Shown here piece after piece: positions 1 through 5,358 of a DNA stretch of 5,358 nt; the stretch's first letter is position 1, and each line of letters starts with the position of its first letter. This DNA is from Sphingomonadaceae bacterium. GTDB taxonomy: Bacteria; Pseudomonadota; Alphaproteobacteria; Sphingomonadales; Sphingomonadaceae. The notes under the pieces were generated by a model that saw only the letters and a list, made by a program, of their open reading frames with translations, made no database searches and had not been told where the DNA came from. Location: contig JAHDXX010000150.1 in the NCBI GenBank assembly GCA_023384025.1, positions 2,530 to 7,887 on the forward strand, in the 5' to 3' direction. The position numbers and the translations under genes were made by a program.

Positions 1-796
1 CGTCCGGCAGGCCGATCTCGGCCAGTGCGCCTGCAAAGCCGAAGCCGTGGAGCAGGCCGAACAGGAATGCGACCACCCACGGCAGGCGCATGGCAAGGCT
101 TGGCCGCTCCGGGTCGCGTCGGGCAATCTCCACCGCGAGGAACACGATCGACAGCGCGATCAGCACTTCGACCGGGCGCTGCGGCATGGCGAGGTATCCG
201 AGCGAGGCCCCGGCCAGCGTGATCGAATGCGCCACCGTGAACGCCGTTGCTGCCACCACTGCGCAGCGCCATTCGCGAAGTAGCAGCACCAGCGCGATCA
301 CGAACAGCAGGTGATCCCACCCTTCGAGGATATGCTCCACCCCGATCACGAAATAGGTCCGCCATACCGGCGGGCGGGCCTCCGGTGCGGCGATGGTCGC
401 TTCCGGCTCGGCAGCGGTGAGGCGCAAGGCCTGCGCCGGTCCGTCCAGCGGCATGACCCGCGCCAGCAGGTCCGATTGCCCGAGCAGGTCGGCAACCCCG
501 ATCGACTGGCCCCAGACCGGCCCGGTGCAACGCACTTGCGCCCGGCCCAGCACTGCGCCGCCGGCGCCACCCTGGCGCACTTCGTCGGTGTATTCGCAGG
601 CTTCCGGCAGGATCGGCGGCGGCGGGGGTTCGGTCGGCGCCTGGGTATAGGGCCGTTTCCACGACAGGCTCCACGTGCCCGCCGACTGCTCGGCAAATTC
701 GATGTAGCCGGGGCGCAATTCGTCCGCCCGCAGCGGTGCTGCCGTGGCGAGCAGTGCCATGCACCACAAGCCGCTCAGGATGACCAGCAGCCTCAC
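1..796 (-). CDS. HupE/UreJ-family membrane protein, 3' end beyond the window
   Basis: This partial gene shows 265 codons and no stop before the left edge. The GTG start overlaps the stop of the isomerase gene in a GTGA, which is why it was chosen; no strong Shine-Dalgarno is visible, so translation probably depends on coupling. Residues 1-24 look like a signal peptide ending LRA before DE. Residues 25-145 form an extracytoplasmic region with a five-proline run (57-61) and two cysteines (67, 90). A multi-pass membrane domain follows, with histidine-bearing motifs: GVEHILEGWDHLLF (152-165), FTVAHSITL (186-194) and LFGLLHGFGFAGAL (245-258). These are typical of the HupE/UreJ_2 group. HupE/UreJ proteins proper are linked to nickel supply for hydrogenase and urease, but neither enzyme is nearby. 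A metal-transport role is therefore a family-level inference and the metal is unknown. Family assignment is firm; function is not. Confidence 0.9.
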   Translation of the reverse strand, partial: MRLLVILSGLWCMALLATAAPLRADELRPGYIEFAEQSAGTWSLSWKRPYTQAPTEPPPPPILPEACEYTDEVRQGGAGGAVLGRAQVRCTGPVWGQSIGVADLLGQSDLLARVMPLDGPAQALRLTAAEPEATIAAPEARPPVWRTYFVIGVEHILEGWDHLLFVIALVLLLREWRCAVVAATAFTVAHSITLAGASLGYLAMPQRPVEVLIALSIVFLAVEIARRDPERPSLAMRLPWVVAFLFGLLHGFGFAGALAEIGLPD

Positions 797-1584
797 CGGT
801 CGATCGTGATCCGGTAGGAACCGCGCAGGACCTGGTAAGCCTCTTCCTTGCGGGCAGAGGCAGTCTCCGTGCGCCAGTCTGCTTCGACCTGGTCGCGGAT
901 CTGCGCCAGCTGCGGCACCGGCCCGGCATCGCGCGCGCGCAGCCGCACCAGGTGCCAGCCATAGCCACTGGCAACCGGCCCCTGCCAGCCATCGGTGCGC
1001 GGCAGCTTGTCCAGTGCTTCGGTGAAATCCAGCCCGAACTGCTTCTCGATCTCGCTGCGCGGAGCCTTGTCCATCGTCCGGGGCAGGGAAATTGTCTCGC
1101 CGACAGGCTCGCTCTGCCGGACCGCCCGGGCAGCGGCTTCGCGGTCGGCAAACCAGTGCTGGTCGAAGCTGTAGGTAACGTCAGGCGCGAACCGTTCGGG
1201 ATGCTTGTCCAGCCAGCCCTGCAAGGTCTCGTCGCTGACCCCCGCGGTCTCCGCCATGCTCGCGGCCAGGTAGTCCATCTTGCCCGCCAGCCGCTTGCGC
1301 AGGACCGCGTCGTCCTGGTCGAGCCCCAGCCGCACGGCCTCGCGATAGAGAACTTCCTCGCGGATGAACTGCTCGGTCAGGCTGTCCAGCTCGGCATCGG
1401 TCGGCGGGCGCTGCATGGTCCGCTCCCATTGCAGCGCCAGCCGCGCCCGGTCGTCAGCGGACACCGCAATGGTGCGACTGGCGGGATCGACCGGCTCCCC
1501 TTGCCAGCCGAGGACCAGCCAGATCACCGCTCCGGCGGCAAGGAAATGGACCAGTGGTTCGCGCGTCCAGCCGGGCAGTTTCAT
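793..1584 (-). CDS. membrane-anchored parvulin-type peptidyl-prolyl cis-trans isomerase
   Basis: The 263-residue product is a probable periplasmic foldase that would catalyse cis-trans isomerisation of X-Pro bonds. The N-terminus (REPLVHFLAAGA, then a hydrophobic run to about residue 26) reads as a single membrane anchor or uncleaved signal. Residues 40-130 are helical and charged, resembling SurA/PpiD-type chaperone regions (REEVLYREAVRLGL, 75-88). The divergent parvulin domain covers about 135-220. It has FDQHWF (140-145) where parvulins carry their first-strand histidine, and WQGPVASGYGWHLVRL (200-215) with the conserved GYGxH. The ATG overlaps the upstream stop in an ATGA and is preceded by AAGGG six bases away, which supports this start. 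It sits between the DUF3604 lipoprotein and the HupE-like protein, so either could be its client. Catalytic activity is not certain because this parvulin subgroup is divergent. Confidence 0.9.
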   Translation of the reverse strand: MKLPGWTREPLVHFLAAGAVIWLVLGWQGEPVDPASRTIAVSADDRARLALQWERTMQRPPTDAELDSLTEQFIREEVLYREAVRLGLDQDDAVLRKRLAGKMDYLAASMAETAGVSDETLQGWLDKHPERFAPDVTYSFDQHWFADREAAARAVRQSEPVGETISLPRTMDKAPRSEIEKQFGLDFTEALDKLPRTDGWQGPVASGYGWHLVRLRARDAGPVPQLAQIRDQVEADWRTETASARKEEAYQVLRGSYRITIDR

Positions 1585-2462
1585 CCGCGACCCTTGTTCC
1601 GGCTCAGGCGGTTGCGGTCAAACAGGGCCTGCGTCTGGCCGCCTTCCGTCTGGCCGCTTGCCGCCGGGCCAATCCACACCGGCGAGCTGTAGGCACGCTC
1701 CTGCGCGACCGCATCGGCCATCGCCTCGGGGGTGAGCTTCAAACCGAACCGCACCGCATCATAGAGCGGCCAGCGCGGGGTCGGGATTTCCAGCACGCGG
1801 ACATAGTAGAACGCCCGCTGGCCTGCCGCGTAGTCGGGATCGGTCCAGGTCGTGCGCAGCTCGGCGGCACCGATGGTGTTGGTATAGGTCGCCTTGGCCC
1901 GGTCGACCGTGTCGCCCACGGCGGGCACCTTGCCGCCGACCTTCGCGCGCTTGTCCATGTCGGACCAGACCACGTCATAGATCTGCTCGCGGGTTTCGCC
2001 GCTGGCGGTGACCCAGCCCTTGACCACCTGCACCCGGTCAAGGTTCGCGCCGTCCGGGTCCTTGAGCGCCGAGATCAGGAAAGTCGGCGCCTTGCCCTCG
2101 TCCGCCAGCGTGCCGCCCATCGGCACCCCGCGCGTATAACCGGCGCGGACCCAGTCGCCGTTCCAGTCAGCATCGGAGAAGTCAAACCCGGCGAACAGGC
2201 GCACCACCATGCGCGATCCGGTGGTGGCATAGACTTCGCGCCGCATCATCGCGTCGAAGATTTCCGCCCGGGTATTGGCCCTGGCCCAGACGGCGGCATA
2301 ACCGCCGGCCAGGTAATGCCAGCCGAACCGCCCCTGGCGCGTCCCCAGGTTCTGTGGTTCCAGCGCGCGATTGGCATTGGGTTCGTTGCCGGTGTGCTTG
2401 CCGAAGAAGTTGTCCTCGTCCCCGGTGGCGAGCGAAGTGTGGCTGTCGGTCGATCCGATCAT
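1581..2462 (-). CDS. C-terminal fragment of the DUF3604 protein
   Basis: This open frame of 293 residues begins at an internal methionine of the ancestral protein (FG-MIGSTDSHTSL). It carries the STDSHT motif near its start, which probably provides the last metal ligands, then EDNFFGKH and a long region ending SRNKGRG that is shared by full-length DUF3604 proteins. It has no signal peptide, so if made separately it should stay in the cytoplasm, away from the lipidated first half. The ATG overlaps the premature stop in an ATGA, so re-initiation is physically possible. That ATG is simply the native internal Met codon, and no good Shine-Dalgarno precedes it. Confidence 0.6.
   Translation of the reverse strand: MIGSTDSHTSLATGDEDNFFGKHTGNEPNANRALEPQNLGTRQGRFGWHYLAGGYAAVWARANTRAEIFDAMMRREVYATTGSRMVVRLFAGFDFSDADWNGDWVRAGYTRGVPMGGTLADEGKAPTFLISALKDPDGANLDRVQVVKGWVTASGETREQIYDVVWSDMDKRAKVGGKVPAVGDTVDRAKATYTNTIGAAELRTTWTDPDYAAGQRAFYYVRVLEIPTPRWPLYDAVRFGLKLTPEAMADAVAQERAYSSPVWIGPAASGQTEGGQTQALFDRNRLSRNKGRG
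1591..1595 (-). promoter_or_regulatory. ribosome binding site of the isomerase gene
   Basis: AAGGG on the minus strand lies six bases before the ATG at 1584, inside the last codons of the DUF3604 gene. With the ATGA overlap it supports that start, and it would let the isomerase be translated both by re-initiation and independently. Confidence 0.55.
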
Positions 2463-3550
2463 GCCAAAGGCATAGGGGTTGGCCCGGTGCGCTGCTCGAT
2501 CGACAGGCCGCGCTTCAATGCCTCGCGCAGATATTCGCCCGCGAACATCGAATCGTTCTTGTCGCGGGTTAGCGGCAGGTTGCCCAGCTCCCAGCCGAGA
2601 TCACCGAAGCTGGCGAACTCGTCATTGGGGGAAAGGAACGGGTGGCTTTCGCTGTCGCCCTTGATCTGGGTCGCTTCGACCACCGGTTCATGCTTCGCGC
2701 GGCGGCGGGCATATTCCGCCGTGATCGGGCCGCCATCGGGCATGGTCAGCTCGAACATCAGCCCGTTGGACACGTTCGAGTTGTGCGGGATGGCCAGCAC
2801 TTTGCCTCCGGTCGCCTTTTCGTAGGCGTCCATATAGTCCCACAACTGGTCGACCTGTCCGTCGCCCACGCCCGGGAAAGGGATGACCGTGCTGGTCCGC
2901 TCGAACCCGTCGCGGAACATGACCACGCGGTGCAGGTTGTTGCCATCCGGCATCAGGGTGTATTCGAACCCGGCGAGCGGCGTGAACACGCCCGGCTTGT
3001 AGTACTTGTCGATCGTTTCGAGGTGCTCGGTCCATATCTCGCGGGCGTTCTTGGCGTTTTCCTCCACGTCCTGAAACGCTTCGGGCAATTCCCCGTTGGC
3101 GGCCGCAGTGATCAGCTCGGCCATCGCCCGCTGCGAACCTTCAGGCGATTCATGCATCATGTCGTGCCAGCGCAGCAGGGTCTCGTCGCGAATCAGCAGG
3201 CGCGGCGCGTCGTAGAGCCGGCGCATGGCGCCCAGACCGTCGGAGTGATCCGCGATCACCAAGAAATCGAGCGGACGGGCAAGCTTGGCCTTGAGGCCGG
3301 TGGTCGCAGTAACTTCATCGCCCCGGGCAAACTTGAGCGCCTCGTCCGGGCCGAGCCGGGTGCCGAACCCGAAAGCGTCGATCGAATTGTCGGTGTGCAG
3401 GTGGGTGTCGCCCCACAAGGGCCGCTCCGGAAACTCGGCCAGTGCCACTTCGCTTTCTGCGTCGGCAAAATCTGCCGCCTGGTCACCGCAAGCGGCGAGT
3501 CCTGCCGCCAGTCCGATGACCAGGGCTGCATGAATCAGGTTCTTTCGCAT
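2459..3550 (-). CDS. N-terminal fragment of the DUF3604 lipoprotein
   Basis: As sequenced, this frame encodes 363 residues. Residues 1-20 are a lipoprotein signal peptide and Cys21 is the predicted lipidated residue. The PHP-like metal-binding signatures visible here are GDTHLHT (47-53), ADHSD (100-104), IPHNSN (254-259) and EATQIKGDSESHP (292-304). The true sequence ends at Gly356; the last seven residues are frameshift product. The ATG at 3550 has GGGGAG and AGGA sequences just upstream (AGGA four bases from the ATG). The fragment alone lacks the STDSHT motif that completes the putative metal centre, so it is unlikely to be active unless it pairs with the second fragment. Confidence 0.75.
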   Translation of the reverse strand: MRKNLIHAALVIGLAAGLAACGDQAADFADAESEVALAEFPERPLWGDTHLHTDNSIDAFGFGTRLGPDEALKFARGDEVTATTGLKAKLARPLDFLVIADHSDGLGAMRRLYDAPRLLIRDETLLRWHDMMHESPEGSQRAMAELITAAANGELPEAFQDVEENAKNAREIWTEHLETIDKYYKPGVFTPLAGFEYTLMPDGNNLHRVVMFRDGFERTSTVIPFPGVGDGQVDQLWDYMDAYEKATGGKVLAIPHNSNVSNGLMFELTMPDGGPITAEYARRRAKHEPVVEATQIKGDSESHPFLSPNDEFASFGDLGWELGNLPLTRDKNDSMFAGEYLREALKRGLSIEQRTGPTPMPLA

Positions 3551-3561
3551 ATCGTCCTACT

Positions 3562-3589
3562 CCCCGCAGGCACCATGCCATACGCGGGG
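3562..3589 (-). promoter_or_regulatory. hairpin in the leader of the DUF3604 cluster
   Basis: On the minus strand, CCCCGC pairs with GCGGGG. Inside it, GGCA pairs with TGCC around a TGG loop, leaving a small asymmetric internal loop (GTAT opposite T). The 3' arm ends directly beside the GAGTAGGA that forms the likely ribosome binding region of the lipoprotein gene. No T-tract follows, so it does not look like an intrinsic terminator for the ATPase gene. It could modulate translation or transcript stability, or be chance in GC-rich DNA. Confidence 0.35.
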
Positions 3590-3620
3590 CGGACGTCAAC
3601 CGGATTGCCTTACGTTTGCG

Positions 3621-4364
3621 TCAAGTCCTGCCCTGTTCGAGCAGCTTCATCTCGACCGCACTCCACAACCGCCCCATGGCGCGCGAGGCGTCGGACCAGT
3701 TGGCATAGGCGGGCAGCGGCTCGCGCCGTGACGCCATCTGTTCGACATGGCTGCTTTGCGGGATCACCGGCCAGCCCTTGGCGGCACCGTCATGCACCTC
3801 GCGATGGAGCTTGCGGCGCTGGTCGTACATCGACAGCACCGGCAGGATCGGCGGGTGGCTGCGGCGATGGCGTACCAGCTCGGTGCGAACCTGTTCGAGC
3901 GCGCGCGATGCGAGCGGCGAGGGTGGCAGGGGCAGCAGGATGATGTCGGCTGCGGCAATGATCTGGTCGCTGACCTCGTTCAGCATGGGAGGGCAGTCGA
4001 GCACGATCCGGCGATAGTCAGCGCGCAGGAAGGCGAGCAGCTGGCTGAGCCGTGACTTGGCCCCGATCCGCGCGAGCTGGACCGGCATGGCGCGCAGGCT
4101 CTCGTCGGCCTGGAGCAGGTGCAGCTTGCCGAACCGGGTCTGCTCGATCAGGTCGCGTGGCCGACTGTCGCGATGGAACAGCGACATGGCCCGTGCGGTC
4201 TTGCGCGGCGGGGCACCCAGCAGGAAGCCCGCGCCGCCTTGCTGGTCGAGGTCCCACAGCAATGTCGGAAAGCTGCCGATCTGCGCACAGCGCCACGCAA
4301 GGTCCACTGCGAGAGTGGTTTTCCCTACGCCCCCTTTTACGCTGTATACCGCGATTACCGGCAT
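3621..4364 (-). CDS. ParA/MinD-family P-loop ATPase
   Basis: The 247-residue product belongs to the deviant-Walker ATPases (CobQ/MinD/ParA group), which dimerise on ATP and position chromosomes, plasmids or protein complexes. The deviant Walker A is KGGVGKTT (10-17, signature Lys10, catalytic-loop Lys15). The A' region is LLWDLDQQGGAG (35-46), close to the ParA DxDPQGN pattern with Gln in place of Pro. Walker B is IVLDCPP (120-126, Asp123). No N-terminal DNA-binding domain is present, so it resembles the short ParA/Soj form rather than plasmid P1-type ParA. GGAG lies only two bases before the ATG, with a purine-rich GGGGGGAAAG a little further up. No ParB/Spo0J-like gene or parS-like site was seen, so it appears to be an orphan. 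It is transcribed away from putA and lies 70 bases upstream of the DUF3604 cluster on the same strand, so partial read-through into that cluster is possible. The cargo is unknown. Confidence 0.9.
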   Translation of the reverse strand: MPVIAVYSVKGGVGKTTLAVDLAWRCAQIGSFPTLLWDLDQQGGAGFLLGAPPRKTARAMSLFHRDSRPRDLIEQTRFGKLHLLQADESLRAMPVQLARIGAKSRLSQLLAFLRADYRRIVLDCPPMLNEVSDQIIAAADIILLPLPPSPLASRALEQVRTELVRHRRSHPPILPVLSMYDQRRKLHREVHDGAAKGWPVIPQSSHVEQMASRREPLPAYANWSDASRAMGRLWSAVEMKLLEQGRT

Positions 4365-4562
4365 TGCTCCGGCTTTCCCCCCGAATTTGCGCCCTTGTCA
4401 GCCCCTAGAACACTATTGGTTGCAAGAGCATTAACTATTGTGAACCGCAGCGGCACAGTCTTTTTTGCGAACCTTTCCATGGCCAGGGCTGAGTGAGGCG
4501 CGGGCAGACGCTTGATTGCAAATGAAACCAGGTCCAAATGCGCGGGACGCCAGCAATGCGGC
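4365..4562. promoter_or_regulatory. divergent intergenic region between the ParA-like gene and putA
   Basis: These 198 bases must contain the start signals for both divergent genes. The region is locally AT-richer (about 4408-4475) than its surroundings. It contains ACTATTG twice (4412-4418 and 4434-4440, 22 bases apart), TTGYGAACC twice (4438-4446 and 4465-4473), a six-T run (4461-4466) and CAAATG twice (4519-4524 and 4535-4540). No convincing -35/-10 pair was found on either strand, and no small gene. Confidence 0.6.
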
Positions 4563-5358
4563 ATGGATCCCAAATCGATGACGAATTATTCCCCGATTGA
4601 CCGCCAGTCGATGCGGTTGGCCTACCGGCAGGACGAAGAGGCGTGTGTCGCCGAGCGGTTGCGCCAGGCCGCGCCCGCCAGCGCGGTTCATGCCGAGGCA
4701 GCGGCCATCGCCAGCCGCCTGATCGAAGGGGCGCGGCAGCGCAAGGCCAGCGGTCTCGATGCTTTCCTCCAGCAATTCGGGCTCGATACCGAGGAAGGCA
4801 TCGCGCTGATGTGCCTCGCTGAAGCGTTGCTCCGCGTGCCCGATGCCGCCACCGCCGACGCGCTGATCCGCGACAAGCTGGGCGATATCGACTGGTCGGA
4901 GCATCTGGGCGAAAGCAGCTCGACATTCGTCAACGCGGCGACCTTCTCGCTGATGTTGACCGGCGAAGTGCTGGAACAGCCCGAGCAGCACCAGAAAGGC
5001 ATGGGTGCAGCGCTGAAGCGCGCCATCGGGCGGGTTGGTGAACCGGTGATCCGCACCGCGACCTTGCAGGCGATGAAGATCCTCGGCGGCCAGTTCGTGT
5101 TCGGGCGGACCATCGATGAAGCGCTGAAACGGGCCGCGCCGGAACGCGCCAAGGGCCTGACCCACAGCTTCGACATGCTCGGCGAAGCGGCGATGACCAT
5201 GGCCGACGCCGAACGTTACCGCCAATCCTACGAGACCGCGATCAAGCGGCTGTCGCGCGAAACTGCCGCTGGTTTCCGTGATGCGCCGGGGATTTCGGTC
5301 AAGCTCTCCGCGCTCTATCCGAAGTACGATTTCTGGCATGGCGAAGCGGCGCTGGCCC
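4563..5358 (+). CDS. putA: bifunctional proline dehydrogenase / L-glutamate gamma-semialdehyde dehydrogenase, 5' part
   Basis: The first 265 residues of a PutA are visible; the gene continues past the right edge. PutA oxidises proline to pyrroline-5-carboxylate with FAD, passing electrons to membrane quinone, then oxidises the semialdehyde to glutamate with NAD. Family signatures are EEGIALMCLAEALLRVPDA (about 77-95), GRVGEPVIR (156-164), GGQFVFGRTIDEAL (175-188), HSFDMLGEAA (201-210, first strand of the proline dehydrogenase barrel) and ISVKLSAL (244-251). The short N-terminus leaves no room for the ribbon-helix-helix repressor domain of E. coli PutA, so this protein should not bind its own promoter. 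The barrel's remainder and the whole aldehyde dehydrogenase domain lie outside the window; bifunctionality is inferred from the PutA-type N-terminal arm region. The start is uncertain: ATG 4563 is taken as the longest plausible ATG, but 4578 or 4611 are possible and none has a good Shine-Dalgarno. An in-frame stop lies at 4494. Confidence 0.9.
   Translation, partial: MDPKSMTNYSPIDRQSMRLAYRQDEEACVAERLRQAAPASAVHAEAAAIASRLIEGARQRKASGLDAFLQQFGLDTEEGIALMCLAEALLRVPDAATADALIRDKLGDIDWSEHLGESSSTFVNAATFSLMLTGEVLEQPEQHQKGMGAALKRAIGRVGEPVIRTATLQAMKILGGQFVFGRTIDEALKRAAPERAKGLTHSFDMLGEAAMTMADAERYRQSYETAIKRLSRETAAGFRDAPGISVKLSALYPKYDFWHGEAALA

Larger units (their letters stand above)
1581..3550 (-). pseudogene. 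DUF3604 lipoprotein gene, PHP-like metallohydrolase type, broken by a one-base frameshift
   Basis: This is a single DUF3604 gene read in two frames. The 5' frame runs coherently to IEQRTG (residues 351-356), then gives an off-frame tail PTPMPLA and a stop at 2459. The next frame supplies NPYAFGMIGSTDSHT, the expected continuation. Adding one G to the minus-strand GGG (plus-strand CCC at 2483-2485) restores ...RTG-A-NPYAFGMIGS... and yields about 656 residues, a normal DUF3604 length. No other defect is visible in either half. DUF3604 proteins resemble PHP-type metal-dependent hydrolases, but their substrates are not established. The protein would be a lipoprotein: signal peptide with lipobox LAAC, Cys21, followed by Gly, which does not signal inner-membrane retention. 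It leads the coupled cluster with the isomerase and HupE-like genes. The lesion may be a true mutation or a homopolymer sequencing error; the intact state of everything else makes an error or a very recent mutation likely. Confidence 0.85.

Noticed and set aside
311..817. Plus-strand open frame of 168 codons at the left end
   Set aside because: It is antisense to the HupE/UreJ-like protein, which has a signal peptide, conserved motifs and a coupled start.
2479..2490. Programmed -1 ribosomal frameshift at the DUF3604 break
   Set aside because: A -1 shift would restore the frame, but the site reads C-GGG-CCA, which does not fit X-XXY-YYZ and would re-pair poorly. A missing base is simpler.
1554..2825. 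Plus-strand open frame of 423 codons
   Set aside because: It lies antisense to the DUF3604 gene and the 5' end of the isomerase gene, whose protein motifs are unmistakable; its translation shows no domain.
3562..3589. Intrinsic terminator after the ParA-like gene
   Set aside because: The hairpin is not followed by a T-tract on the minus strand.
3572..3599. Promoter for the DUF3604 cluster with -35 TTGACG (3599-3594)
   Set aside because: The -35 is good, but at a 16-base spacing the -10 would be CATGGT, only three of six matches, and it would sit inside the hairpin. Too weak to annotate.
2642..3943. Plus-strand open frame of 433 codons
   Set aside because: It crosses the DUF3604 start, the intergenic gap and the ATPase 3' end in antisense, ignoring all real gene borders.
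4438..4466. putA promoter with TTGTGA and the T-run 17 bases later
   Set aside because: TTTTTT matches only three positions of the -10 consensus, and the site is about 100 bases from the start; not distinguishable from chance.
4431..5339. Long minus-strand open frame (302 codons) opposite putA
   Set aside because: It is antisense to clear PutA sequence with family motifs along its length; its translation is low-complexity and resembles no family, as expected for a shadow frame in GC-rich DNA.

Overview
The window is a GC-rich stretch of bacterial chromosome. Protein style and gene content suggest an alphaproteobacterium, most likely of the Sphingomonadales (Erythrobacter/Novosphingobium-like). 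This is inferred from recognition of the protein families and the base composition; no database search was made. No tRNA, rRNA, CRISPR array, insertion sequence or phage gene was seen.

Layout. Positions 1-3550 hold a tight minus-strand cluster, read from right to left: a DUF3604 lipoprotein (3550-1581), a membrane-anchored parvulin-type peptidyl-prolyl isomerase (1584-793), and a HupE/UreJ-type membrane protein (796-1, running off the left edge). The junctions are 4-base ATGA and GTGA overlaps, so the three are almost certainly co-transcribed and translationally coupled. The DUF3604 gene is split by a single missing base near 2483-2485. Restoring that base gives one continuous protein of about 656 residues. 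A 70-base gap with a hairpin separates this cluster from a minus-strand ParA/MinD-type ATPase (4364-3621). A roughly 200-base divergent intergenic region follows. The plus-strand putA gene then begins at about 4563 and runs off the right edge.

How the genes may work together. The three-gene cluster looks like a cell-envelope module: a putative metal-dependent PHP-like hydrolase displayed as a lipoprotein, a periplasmic foldase, and a multi-pass membrane protein from a family linked to metal uptake. Its substrate and purpose are unknown, and it is the most interesting part of the window. PutA oxidises proline to glutamate and appears unrelated to the cluster. The ParA-like ATPase has no visible ParB partner and its cargo cannot be read from this window.
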